From Henriciella sp. (GTDB lineage Bacteria; Pseudomonadota; Alphaproteobacteria; Caulobacterales; Hyphomonadaceae), in contig JAEPOM010000020.1 of the NCBI GenBank assembly GCA_017642885.1, forward strand, positions 1-64,000: 64,000 bases of DNA. Direction: 5' to 3'. The notes under the pieces were generated by a model. The model searched no databases, was not told where the DNA came from, and saw only the letters and a list, made by a program, of their open reading frames with translations. Of this stretch, positions 56,443 to 64,000 are shown in pieces. Made by a program: the position numbers and the translations under genes. Within the stretch, counting starts at the first letter, position 1; each line of letters starts with the position of its first letter.

Positions 56443-57360
56443 ATGCCGATCAAGATTCCAGATACGCTTCCAGCGCGCGAAACGCTGATCCAGGAAGGCG
56501 TTGCGGTCCTGTCCGATTCCGACGCGATCCGGCAGGATATCCGTCCCCTACAAATCGGTCTGCTCAATCTGATGCCGAACAAGATCCGCACCGAGACGCA
56601 AATTGCCCGATTGATCGGCGCCAGTCCGCTGCAGATTGAGATGACCCTTGTCATGGTGGGCGGTCACACGCCGAAGAATACCAGCCAGGAGCATCTGATC
56701 AGCTTCTATCAGAACTGGGATGAGGTGAAGCACCGTAAGTTTGATGGCTTCATCATCACGGGCGCGCCGATCGAAACGCTGCCTTTTGAAGACGTGACTT
56801 ATTGGAATGAATTGACCGAGATTTTCGAGTGGACCCGCACGCATGTGCATTCGGGGTTCTTTATCTGCTGGGGTGCGATGGCCGCTGCCTATCATTTCCA
56901 CGGCGTTCCCAAACATCAGCTGGGAGAAAAAGCCTTCGGCGTTTTCCGTCACCGCAATCTCGATCCGACCTCACCCTATCTGTCGGGCTTCAGCGATGAT
57001 TTCCAGATCCCCGTCAGCCGCTGGACGGAAGTACGAACGGCAGATATTGAACGCGCGCCTGACCTGAGCATCCTCATGGACAGCGATTTCACCGGCCCGT
57101 GTCTACTATCGGATCGCAAGGCCCGCAGCCTGTATTGCTTCAACCACATTGAGTACGATTCAACATCGCTCAAAGAGGAGTATGAGCGCGATGTTGCTTC
57201 AGGAAAAGCGATCCGCCCACCGCATGGCTATTTCCCAGGCGACGATGTGACTTTGCCGCCGCAAAACCGTTGGCGCAGTCACGCACACCTTCTGTTCGGA
57301 AACTGGATCAATCAGGTCTATCAAACGGTTCCATATGACGTCGATGAGATTGGCACATAA
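56443..57360 (+). CDS. metA: Homoserine O-acyltransferase of the MetA family, predicted acetyl-CoA type
   Basis: MetA acylates homoserine in methionine synthesis. In this 305-residue protein the catalytic Cys142 ([13 protein letters not shown]) and the His235/Glu237 pair (FNHIEYD) fall at the standard family positions. Residue 111 is Glu ([12 protein letters not shown]). The family rule is that Glu111 gives acetyl-CoA use and Gly111 succinyl-CoA use, so this is predicted to be a homoserine O-acetyltransferase (often called metAA). It is controlled by the SAM-II riboswitch upstream. A GNAT gene follows by 2 bases. Confidence 0.94.
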   Translation: MPIKIPDTLPARETLIQEGVAVLSDSDAIRQDIRPLQIGLLNLMPNKIRTETQIARLIGASPLQIEMTLVMVGGHTPKNTSQEHLISFYQNWDEVKHRKFDGFIITGAPIETLPFEDVTYWNELTEIFEWTRTHVHSGFFICWGAMAAAYHFHGVPKHQLGEKAFGVFRHRNLDPTSPYLSGFSDDFQIPVSRWTEVRTADIERAPDLSILMDSDFTGPCLLSDRKARSLYCFNHIEYDSTSLKEEYERDVASGKAIRPPHGYFPGDDVTLPPQNRWRSHAHLLFGNWINQVYQTVPYDVDEIGT

Positions 57361-57362
57361 TC

Positions 57363-57905
57363 ATGATGCAGGTCCGCCGCGCCACGTCTGGCGATGCTGA
57401 ATTCATCGCGGAAACCTACCGACCATTCGTCGAAGACGGTTGGGCTTCTTTTGAACAGGACGTCCCATCGCCAGACGAAATGGCAGCGCGTATCGACTCG
57501 GCGGGAGAGTTTTATCCCTGGTTGATCGCGATGGAGAACGAGCGCCCACTTGCCTACGCATACGCTTCGCCGCACCGAACCCGCGCCGCCTATGTCAGCT
57601 CAGTCGATACGACAATCTATTGTGCTGCCGATACGCGAAGGAAAGGCGTCGGTAAGCAACTGTATGGAGCGCTTTGCGATACCCTGACCCAGCAAGGTTA
57701 TGTAATGGCCTTCGCGGGCATCGCTCTGCCCAATCCAGCCAGTCTCGCTTTGCATAAATCGGTTGGATTCGAACTTGTCGGCACTTACCCCAATGTTGGC
57801 TACAAACATGGCGCGTGGCGAGACACGCAATGGTGGGCGCGTCCGCTGGCGGAGCCCGCCAATCCACCCGGTCCCATTCTCAGAGTTTCACAAGTTTTCT
57901 CTTAG
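57363..57905 (+). CDS. GNAT N-acetyltransferase, phosphinothricin acetyltransferase-like
   Basis: A 180-residue GNAT protein. It has VRRATSGDAEFIAETYRPFV at the start, PWLIAMENERPLAYAYASP (near residue 57), the acetyl-CoA loop RRKGVGKQLYGAL (near 93) and ASLALHKSVGFELVGTYPNVG (in part, near 125). The pattern follows the Pat/Bar group, which acetylates phosphinothricin, methionine sulfone or similar amines. It directly follows metA and may share its riboswitch-controlled transcript. Confidence 0.85.
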   Translation: MMQVRRATSGDAEFIAETYRPFVEDGWASFEQDVPSPDEMAARIDSAGEFYPWLIAMENERPLAYAYASPHRTRAAYVSSVDTTIYCAADTRRKGVGKQLYGALCDTLTQQGYVMAFAGIALPNPASLALHKSVGFELVGTYPNVGYKHGAWRDTQWWARPLAEPANPPGPILRVSQVFS

Positions 57906-57985
57906 CGGCCTGCACATAAACTGACGCCGATCTGTCGCGGGGGGAGCGCTTCCACGCGCTGAGCATCCGCATTAAGGGACTGAGC

Positions 57986-59146
57986 ATGACTTACTTTGCT
58001 CAAGAACCTGATCACGTTTCTGAAATCCGCCGCCAGTTGCAGCGGTTCGTTACCGAGCATGCGCCGCGCGACAAGCGCCGTGAGTGGGATCGAAATTCCA
58101 CCTGGCCTCGAGAGGTCTTCAAAAGCATCGCCGAGATGGGATTGATCGGTCTGACCATCCCGGAAGAGTATGGCGGCATGGGCCAGGACATTGTTGGCGC
58201 AACCGCAGTGATCGACGAGCTGTGTCAGGCCGGGGCATTCCTCGCCGGGCCGTATATTCACGCCGCTTTTTATGGCGGGATGAACCTGTCTGAAAACGGC
58301 TCTGAAGAGCAGAAGGCCGAATTCCTGCCCAAGCTTGCTCGCGGCGAAATGTTTCTCTGCTACGGCCTGTCAGAACCGAATGTGGGCGGCGACCTGGCAA
58401 GCGTCGAAACGCGCAGCGAAATGCAGGGCGACGAGATCGTCGTGAACGGCGCTAAGCGCTGGTGTACCGGCGCTGACTGGTCGGACTATATCTATTGCCT
58501 GACCCGGTCCGGACCGCCGGAGGATCGCTACAAGAACCTCACATTCCTGCTCATCCCAACCGATGCGCCCGGCGTGACCATGCAGGCGATTGAGCATTCC
58601 AATCTGCGCTACACCAAATCCATGGACGTCTATTTCGACAATGTCCGATTGCCGAAATCAGCTATCGTTGGCGGCGAAGATAATTGGAACAAAGGCTGGA
58701 AACTGCTAGCTGGCCGCGCGCTCGACGTTGAGAAGATCGAGATCACCGCAGTCGCCTACGGCATTGCCCGCGCCGCGGTAGAAGAAGCCTGGCAATACGC
58801 TCAGGAACGCGAGCAATTTGGCAAACCGATTTCGCAACACCAGGCCATTCGGCACAAACTGGTCACCGCGCGAACCAAGCTCCAGGCGGCCAAACATATG
58901 CTTTATCACGGCGCACACCTCGCCAGCACAGGTCAGCCTTGCAGCATAGAGACCTCCATGGCGAAATTATTTGTCGCGGATACGGCGGTCGAGATTGCGA
59001 CAACCTGCCAACAAGTGATGGGCGCGTACGCGCTGTCAGATGCCTATGATATGGAACGCCACGTTCGCGATCTGCTGGGAATGCCGATCGTCGGCGGGTC
59101 CTCAGATATGCAGAAGAATAATCTTGCGAGCCTGATGCGCCTCTAG
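57986..59146 (+). CDS. Acyl-CoA dehydrogenase
   Basis: A 386-residue flavoprotein that oxidises an acyl-CoA to the enoyl-CoA. It shows GLTIPEEYGGMGQDIVGA (near residue 53), CYGLSEPNVGGDLAS (near 128), an FAD-binding RTP-like stretch, REQFGKPISQHQAI (near 272) and RHVRDLLGMPIVGGSSDM near the end. The usual Glu before GTS is replaced by Gly (VGGSSD). A Glu in ALDVEK (near 249), the place used by isovaleryl-CoA dehydrogenase, is the likely catalytic base. It belongs to the catabolic stretch 52.7-64 kb. Confidence 0.93.
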   Translation: MTYFAQEPDHVSEIRRQLQRFVTEHAPRDKRREWDRNSTWPREVFKSIAEMGLIGLTIPEEYGGMGQDIVGATAVIDELCQAGAFLAGPYIHAAFYGGMNLSENGSEEQKAEFLPKLARGEMFLCYGLSEPNVGGDLASVETRSEMQGDEIVVNGAKRWCTGADWSDYIYCLTRSGPPEDRYKNLTFLLIPTDAPGVTMQAIEHSNLRYTKSMDVYFDNVRLPKSAIVGGEDNWNKGWKLLAGRALDVEKIEITAVAYGIARAAVEEAWQYAQEREQFGKPISQHQAIRHKLVTARTKLQAAKHMLYHGAHLASTGQPCSIETSMAKLFVADTAVEIATTCQQVMGAYALSDAYDMERHVRDLLGMPIVGGSSDMQKNNLASLMRL

Positions 59147-59228
59147 CGCACTACCAGAAGTTGGGCACCTCCCTCTTGAGCCCTCTGCCCGCGCGTGTTG
59201 ATATAGACCAGCATCTAGCGAGTTGGAC

Positions 59229-59804
59229 ATGGACCTCTCTGCCCCAGGATATGAAACTGCGTTGCTGCGGTTCGAACCGGTGTGCGACGCGCATCGCGAG
59301 TTCCTGCGAGGGCCAGACATCGAAAAATCGCTCTGGAAATACATGCCGGCGCTGAGTGGCGGTACCAATCTCGAGAAATACCTGCAGGCCTTGCAGAAAT
59401 CACAGAAAGCCGGGGTCGCAGCCAATTATGTCCTGTTCCAGAAGTCAGATGGCGCCTATGCCGGGCTTGTCGGGTTTAGTGAGATCAACCGGGTCCATAG
59501 GCGTTTGCGCAACAATATTTCCTGGCATCCTCCGGGTACGGACGCGATCCACCTCTATCGGGCGGGCCAACACGGAATGATCAAACGCGCCTATGACTGG
59601 GGCGCCAAACGCATGGAATGGCAGATTAACCCCAAGAACGACTTTCTGATGCAAAACCTGCAATTCCTTGAACCCACTCGGGAAGCACATTTTCGAAACT
59701 TCGAACGCACCGCAGACGGTGTCTGGATCGATAAGATTGTTTTCTCGATGACGCGCCCCGAACTCGCCGCGGCGATTGAACGGCTAGAGCAGGACCTGCT
59801 TTAG
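59229..59804 (+). CDS. GNAT family N-acetyltransferase (RimJ/RimL-like)
   Basis: About 191 residues. The fold is GNAT-like: LLRFEPVCDAHREFL near the start, YVLFQKSDGAYAGLVGFSEI (near residue 68), HGMIKRAYDWGAKRMEWQ (near 117) and RNFERTADGVWIDKIVFSM (near 155), which follow the RimJ/RimL pattern of ribosomal or small-molecule acetyltransferases. The classic Q/RxxGxG/A loop is weak. The start could be the TTG at 59223. It converges on the P450 gene with a 4-base overlap. Confidence 0.75.
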   Translation: MDLSAPGYETALLRFEPVCDAHREFLRGPDIEKSLWKYMPALSGGTNLEKYLQALQKSQKAGVAANYVLFQKSDGAYAGLVGFSEINRVHRRLRNNISWHPPGTDAIHLYRAGQHGMIKRAYDWGAKRMEWQINPKNDFLMQNLQFLEPTREAHFRNFERTADGVWIDKIVFSMTRPELAAAIERLEQDLL

Positions 59805-61030
59805 ACCTCGACGTCCAACCGTTCGATGCCGCGGAAGAAAGGCAGGCTGCGCCATTCAATTTCCTGATCCGGAAGCTTCAAGTCCGGATAGCGCTCAAAC
59901 AATTTCAGATAGACCCGCCGCGCTTCGATCCGTGCCAATGGGGCTCCGATACAGATATGCGCGCCGCCTCCAAAAGAGACGTGCGACGAGCGCTTCACGG
60001 TGATGTCGAAGGCGTCTGGCGCGTCAAACTTGCCGGGATCCCGGTTCGCTGCGGCCAGCGACATGAAGACGGGTTGGCTCTTCTTCATCGGACACCCCGC
60101 AACCTCGCGATCCTCCGATACAATTCGCGATGTCGCCTGAACCGGCGCTTCATAGCGCAGCACTTCCTCAACCGCAGCGGCGCCGAGCGAAGGATCGGAC
60201 TTCAGCGCTGCGAGTTGATCTGGATGGTTCAGAAACAGCCAGACGCCATTGCCAATCAGATCCGTGGTGGTGAGATTTCCGCCAACAAGAAGCGCCTGTA
60301 AATTCACCCGCAATTCGTCATCATCGAATTCGCCGCCATCGGCCTGCGCCTGAACCATATCGCTGATCAGGTCATCCTTGGGATCCTGGCGACGGGCCGC
60401 CATAAGTTCCGTGAAATAGGCATCGAGCTTCTCGCCGCTGGCTTCCATATAGGCCGTTTCTTCGGGCGTCCGCATCGGGTTCAGGCTGAGAATGACGCCT
60501 TCCGACCAATCCCGAAATTCCGGTAACCGGCTTTCGTCGACGCCCAGAATATGGGCGATGATCAGGATTGGGATAGGCACAGCGATATGCTCCATCAAGT
60601 CAAACCTGCCAGAGGCCGGCGCGGCTTCGATGATCTGATCGATCAGCACTTCAATTTCGGGCTCCATCCTTTTGATACGCGCGTAAAACGCTTTGACCAG
60701 GGGCAGTCGATTGCGAGAATGGTCCGGGTCATCTTGGAACAGGATGCTCGACCGACGCCCGTCCGGATCATCCGGATTGGCGAACATGCGCGACATGGAG
60801 CCTTCTTCGGCTTTGCTCGGCTGGCGAACAAAAGTGCGGTCATTCACGGTGGCGCGAATATCGTCATAGCGCGTCAGCAGCCAAGTCTTCACCGCTTCGT
60901 CGCGCAGAACCGGGCACGTTTCACGCAGCGCCTTCAATTTTGGATGCGGGTTTTCCCGGGCATCAGCATCAAAGGCTGATATCTGAAATAGGCTGGTTGG
61001 TGCTTCAATCGCCGGCGTGTCATCGCTCAT
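59801..61030 (-). CDS. Cytochrome P450
   Basis: A 409-residue soluble bacterial P450. The haem-binding loop is FGGGAHICIGAPLAR (Cys near residue 359), the ExxR pair EEVLR lies in VEEVLRYEAPV (near 286), and the I-helix reads LLVGGNLTTTDLIGNG (near 250). The usual acid of the I-helix (A/G-G-x-E/D-T) is Leu here. The ATG at 61030 has GGAGG about 8 bases upstream. No ferredoxin or reductase lies nearby. Its place beside fatty acyl and Baeyer-Villiger enzymes suggests an alicyclic, terpenoid or steroid-like substrate. Confidence 0.94.
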   Translation of the reverse strand: MSDDTPAIEAPTSLFQISAFDADARENPHPKLKALRETCPVLRDEAVKTWLLTRYDDIRATVNDRTFVRQPSKAEEGSMSRMFANPDDPDGRRSSILFQDDPDHSRNRLPLVKAFYARIKRMEPEIEVLIDQIIEAAPASGRFDLMEHIAVPIPILIIAHILGVDESRLPEFRDWSEGVILSLNPMRTPEETAYMEASGEKLDAYFTELMAARRQDPKDDLISDMVQAQADGGEFDDDELRVNLQALLVGGNLTTTDLIGNGVWLFLNHPDQLAALKSDPSLGAAAVEEVLRYEAPVQATSRIVSEDREVAGCPMKKSQPVFMSLAAANRDPGKFDAPDAFDITVKRSSHVSFGGGAHICIGAPLARIEARRVYLKLFERYPDLKLPDQEIEWRSLPFFRGIERLDVEV

Positions 61031-61150
61031 TTTGTTAGCCTCCCTCGGCCATGCGGACGGCACGTTTGGGCTGAGCCTCTTTGTCAATCAACCGTCCGAT
61101 TAAGGGCTATCGTAGCGAAAAACCCTTGGCTCGCACAGGCTGACGACACG

Positions 61151-61918
61151 TCACCCTGCGTTCGCGAGCTCGATCGAGCGCGCCTGAAGCTCTGCCATCG
61201 AGTCTCCGAATTCCTGTGCCAGTTTGGCAACCGCGCGGGTTTCGGCCTTGTCAGCATATGTCCGTGCCGTGGACCCATCCGAAACCACTCGGCTGACACC
61301 CGACTTCTCGGCATGTGTCGTTAGTGTTGCGTACGGATAGCCGGTTCGGACATCGAGCATGAGCCCGCTCGCCGATGCTTCGACTTCGATCGTCCGGCTT
61401 GGCAGCACAAACATGCCGATCACTGTAAGATCTGCAAGCGCAAGCGCATTGGATTTTTCGTCCCGGCTGGAGCCGACTTCATAGGTCAACACATAGTCGA
61501 GATGTTGCCGCGCAGCGCCCCGCCGAATGTGTCCAATGATTGCCGCTGTATTGTTCGAGCGACGCGCAGGTGCATCGCTAACCATGGAGGCAATCAAAGG
61601 GCTGACCGGAACAAACTCGCCATAGTCTGATCCCAGCTCTTCGAGAACGTCTTGCCAAATCCGCGCCTCGTCTTCGGGCAGGGTCGTTAAGCCACCGTGC
61701 TCAATGCGCGCCAGACCAATGCGCGCCGGGAAGGCGAGCGTCGGCTCAATGGCTGCGATCCGACGGACATCCTCATCGACATCGGTTGCGACACCATTGG
61801 CGATTTCGTGGCTGGCATCATAGCGCGCGAGATAGTCCGCGCCTGAACTTGTTTGCAGATTGGTTTCACATGCGCCAACGCCGACAATCAGCGCCGCGAC
61901 CAGAACTAGGTTTCTCAT
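61151..61918 (-). CDS. Putative lipoprotein, function unknown
   Basis: A 255-residue protein with a lipoprotein signal (MRNLVLVAALIVGVGAC, acceptor Cys17). The mature part has IARIEHGG-like text near residue 70, a central block HLDYVLTYEVGSS, and ALADLTVIGMFVLPSRTIEV, then LDVRTGYPYATL. The pattern recalls outer membrane lipoproteins with a TolB-like N-terminal fold, but I cannot name the family with confidence. It is divergent from the flavin monooxygenase, with an inverted repeat in the shared gap. Confidence 0.65.
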   Translation of the reverse strand: MRNLVLVAALIVGVGACETNLQTSSGADYLARYDASHEIANGVATDVDEDVRRIAAIEPTLAFPARIGLARIEHGGLTTLPEDEARIWQDVLEELGSDYGEFVPVSPLIASMVSDAPARRSNNTAAIIGHIRRGAARQHLDYVLTYEVGSSRDEKSNALALADLTVIGMFVLPSRTIEVEASASGLMLDVRTGYPYATLTTHAEKSGVSRVVSDGSTARTYADKAETRAVAKLAQEFGDSMAELQARSIELANAG

Positions 61919-61943
61919 AAGTCGATCCTTCTCCCAAAATCAG

Positions 61944-61965
61944 TTTGTGAGCGTTTGCTTACAAA
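61944..61965. promoter_or_regulatory. Operator-like inverted repeat between a lipoprotein gene and the monooxygenase gene
   Basis: TTTGTGAGC, 4 bases, GCTTACAAA: 9-base arms with one mismatch, 26 bases before the lipoprotein start and about 96 before the monooxygenase start. Such palindromes are typical of TetR-type repressors. No regulator gene lies within the window beside it. Confidence 0.55.
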
Positions 61966-62060
61966 TGAGGCGAAATCCGGAACCCACTATGGTGTCTTCG
62001 GGGCAATCCTTGGCTTCCGTTCGGGAAAGACTGAGACAGTACACCAGACAGGAGAAAAGC

Positions 62061-63854
62061 ATGACGACAGCTACGCTCGACAAAGACGCCCTGAAGAAGA
62101 AATACGCCGAGGAACGCGACAAGCGATTGCGCACGGATGGCAACGCTCAGTATCAACGTCTTGAAGGAAAGTTCGAAGACCTGGCAACGGATCCATACAC
62201 GCCCTTGAAAGAACGAGCGCCTGTCACCGATCACGTCACATTCGCGTTTATCGGCGGCGGTTTTGCTGGTCTCGTCGTCGGGGCGCGGCTGAAGGAAGCT
62301 GGTGTAGAGAGCGTACGCATCATCGAAAAAGGCGGCGATTTCGGCGGCACTTGGTATTGGAACCGGTATCCGGGCGCGCAGTGCGATACGGCGGCGATGA
62401 TCTATCTGCCTTTGCTCGAAGAGACCGGGCACATGCCGAGCCAGAAATATGTCTACGCTCCAGAGATCCGTCAGCATTGCGGCAATATCGGACAGCAATT
62501 TGATCTCTACAAAGACGCGTTGTTCCACACCGAGGTGACCGCGCTGGAATGGCAGGCTGATACGTCCCGCTGGTTGATTGAGACCTCTCGCGGCGATGCT
62601 TTCACGGCAAAATATGTCGGCATGGGCACCGGCCCGCTGCACGTCGCCAAACTGCCAGGGATTGAAGGGATTGAGACCTTTAAGGGCAAATCTTTCCATA
62701 CCAGCCGCTGGGACTATGCCTATACTGGCGGCTCCCCGGACGGTGACCCCATGGACAAGTTGAAAGACAAACGCGTCGCAATCATTGGCACCGGCGCAAC
62801 CGCGGTGCAGTGCGTCCCGCATCTCGCCAAAGCGGCGAAAGAACTGCTGGTCTTCCAGCGCACCCCCTCTTCCGTCGACAAGCGAAACAATGAACCGATT
62901 GACCGCGAATGGTTCGACTCGATCGCGACCCCGGGCTGGCAAAAGCGCTGGTTCGACAATTTTGTAGACAACCAGTCCCAAGGCTTCCCGGAAGAAGACT
63001 ATGTCATGGATGGTTGGACTGAATTGTCCCGTCGCATCCGCGAGAAAGTCCGCCAGATGCCGCCGGATCAATGGACCCCTGAGGGCATGCTGCAAGCGTT
63101 CGAAGACGCAGACTTTGAAAAGATGGAAGAGATCCGTCAACGCTGCGAGGAGGTTGTCGCAGATCAGGACACAGCAGAAAAGCTGAAAGCCTGGTATCGC
63201 CAGCTCTGTAAGCGCCCGTGCTTCCATGATGAATACTTGCAGGCCTTCAACGAACCGGGCGCCCGCCTGATCCATACAGACGGCAAAGGCGTCGAGAAGA
63301 TCACTGAAACCGGATTGGTTTCAAATGGCGAACATTATGAAGTTGATTGCATCGTCTATGCGTCTGGATTTGAAGTCGGGTCGGACTATACAGCTCGGGC
63401 CGGTTTCGATCTCACCGGCCGCGATGGCGTGAAGCTGTCTGAAGCCTGGGCTGACGGTATGCAGACCCTTCACGGCCTGCACGTGAATGGATTCCCCAAT
63501 GCCTTCATCGTCCAGCCAAGCCAGGCCGCGAACCTCATCTCCAATGTGCCGCACAACATTGTCGATCATGCCAACACGATCTCAGCCGTGGTCGCGCACG
63601 CAGAACGCGAAGGGTTCACTGAGATTGAACCTGATCCCAACGCGCAAAAAGCCTGGGTAGAGCTCATCCTCTCCGGACAAGGTATGCTGATCGGCACAAC
63701 CGAGTGCACGCCCGGCTATTACAATAATGAAGGCGCCGGCGTGACCGACAAGAACCGCCATCAATTGGGCCACCCGTTAGGTGCGAAAGCGTTCTTCCAT
63801 CATATTGCAGCCTGGCGCGATAAAGGCACATATGACGGTCTGAATTTCTCCTGA
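62061..63854 (+). CDS. Flavin-containing, Baeyer-Villiger-type monooxygenase
   Basis: A 597-residue class B flavoprotein monooxygenase. The FAD loop is FIGGGFAGLVVGARL (near residue 64), then GGTWYWNRYPGAQCDT (near 97). The Baeyer-Villiger fingerprint F-x-G-x3-H-x3-W-D appears as FKGKSFHTSRWD (near 210), and the NADPH loop is AIIGTGATAVQCVPHLA (near 240). With an N-terminal extension of about 60 residues it resembles cyclic-ketone and steroid monooxygenases. The ATG at 62061 has AGGAG 6-10 bases upstream. A crotonase gene follows. Confidence 0.92.
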   Translation: MTTATLDKDALKKKYAEERDKRLRTDGNAQYQRLEGKFEDLATDPYTPLKERAPVTDHVTFAFIGGGFAGLVVGARLKEAGVESVRIIEKGGDFGGTWYWNRYPGAQCDTAAMIYLPLLEETGHMPSQKYVYAPEIRQHCGNIGQQFDLYKDALFHTEVTALEWQADTSRWLIETSRGDAFTAKYVGMGTGPLHVAKLPGIEGIETFKGKSFHTSRWDYAYTGGSPDGDPMDKLKDKRVAIIGTGATAVQCVPHLAKAAKELLVFQRTPSSVDKRNNEPIDREWFDSIATPGWQKRWFDNFVDNQSQGFPEEDYVMDGWTELSRRIREKVRQMPPDQWTPEGMLQAFEDADFEKMEEIRQRCEEVVADQDTAEKLKAWYRQLCKRPCFHDEYLQAFNEPGARLIHTDGKGVEKITETGLVSNGEHYEVDCIVYASGFEVGSDYTARAGFDLTGRDGVKLSEAWADGMQTLHGLHVNGFPNAFIVQPSQAANLISNVPHNIVDHANTISAVVAHAEREGFTEIEPDPNAQKAWVELILSGQGMLIGTTECTPGYYNNEGAGVTDKNRHQLGHPLGAKAFFHHIAAWRDKGTYDGLNFS

Positions 63855-63877
63855 GACGCCAATAGGACGGATCGCGC

Positions 63878-64000
63878 ATGGACCTGAAAACGACGCTCTA
63901 CTCGGTTGACGACCAGATCGCCACGATCACGCTGAACCGTCCGCATCGCGGCAATGCGTGGACCGGCCGGATGCATACCGAGTATCGCTACCTGCTGGAC
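63878..64000 (+). CDS. Enoyl-CoA hydratase/isomerase family protein, 5' part
   Basis: The window ends 41 codons into this gene. The visible part (VDDQIATITLNRPHRGNAWT, residues 10-29) is the typical N-terminus of the crotonase family, where the strand-loop leads to the first oxyanion-hole segment. It starts 23 bases after the monooxygenase stop, with AGGACGG upstream, so the two are probably co-transcribed. Confidence 0.8.
   Translation, partial: MDLKTTLYSVDDQIATITLNRPHRGNAWTGRMHTEYRYLLD

Noticed and set aside
61040-61130. AATC/GATT inverted repeat before the P450 gene as an operator
   Set aside because: Only 4-base arms; too weak to separate from chance.
1-64000. CRISPR arrays, tRNA or rRNA genes, insertion sequences
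   Set aside because: I saw no regularly spaced repeats, no cloverleaf-like segments with CCA ends, and no transposase-like proteins or terminal repeats.

Overview
The window is a stretch of alphaproteobacterial chromosome, most like the Caulobacterales/Hyphomonadaceae side of the class. Pointers are a GcrA cell-cycle regulator, a GapR-type (DUF2312) nucleoid protein, MmcB with an alphaproteobacterial SOS box, a UrcA-family protein, a TorF-type porin, a SAM-II riboswitch in front of metA, and CtrA-like boxes before division genes. Coding density is high and base composition is fairly uniform. I saw no rRNA, tRNA, CRISPR array or insertion sequence.

Region 1 (0-6.7 kb): a small lipoprotein, carB, greA, an ELM1-like protein and lpxC. 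Region 2 (6.7-28.2 kb): the division and cell wall (dcw) cluster on the minus strand, transcribed as mraZ-rsmH-ftsL-ftsI-murE-[149-aa ORF]-mraY-murD-ftsW-murG-[146-aa ORF]-murC-[189-aa ORF]-murB-//-ftsQ-ftsA-ftsZ. Two genes expected here are absent: murF (usually between murE and mraY) and ddl (usually between murB and ftsQ). These are the D-Ala-D-Ala ligase and the enzyme that adds D-Ala-D-Ala. The murF place holds an unrecognised 149-aa ORF. The ddl place holds a plus-strand TonB-dependent receptor and a scar in which the 5' part of a type I secretion ABC transporter runs, out of frame, into the 3' part of a cadherin-repeat protein.

Region 3 (28.2-46.8 kb) is mostly housekeeping: trkH, proA, nadD, a short asparaginase-like protein, rsfS (without a normal start codon), rlmH, two SDRs, gapR, exported msrB, a protein with a sliding-clamp-like motif beside SOS-controlled mmcB, a BI-1 family protein, an aldo/keto reductase, thpR, the ergothioneine genes egtB-egtD, a TorF porin, a Rieske oxygenase with a PaaX-like regulator, and gcrA. 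Region 4 (46.9-52.5 kb): an ABC-2 permease, a Uup-type ABC-F ATPase and the sulfate activation genes cysD-cysNC. Region 5 (52.7-64 kb) has a catabolic look: an MDR reductase and enoyl-CoA hydratase pair, a serine hydrolase, an acyl-CoA dehydrogenase, a P450, a Baeyer-Villiger-type flavin monooxygenase and the start of another crotonase. Between them lie urcA, the riboswitch-controlled metA (residues predict acetyl-CoA use) and two GNAT acetyltransferases.

Non-coding signals include CtrA-like boxes before ftsZ, ftsQ and in the mraZ/trkH gap, a four-unit MraZ-type repeat, DnaA-box-like sites before gcrA, a LexA box, a SAM-II riboswitch, several intrinsic terminators and two strong inverted repeats likely to be operators. 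All calls come from reading the sequence; no database search was run.
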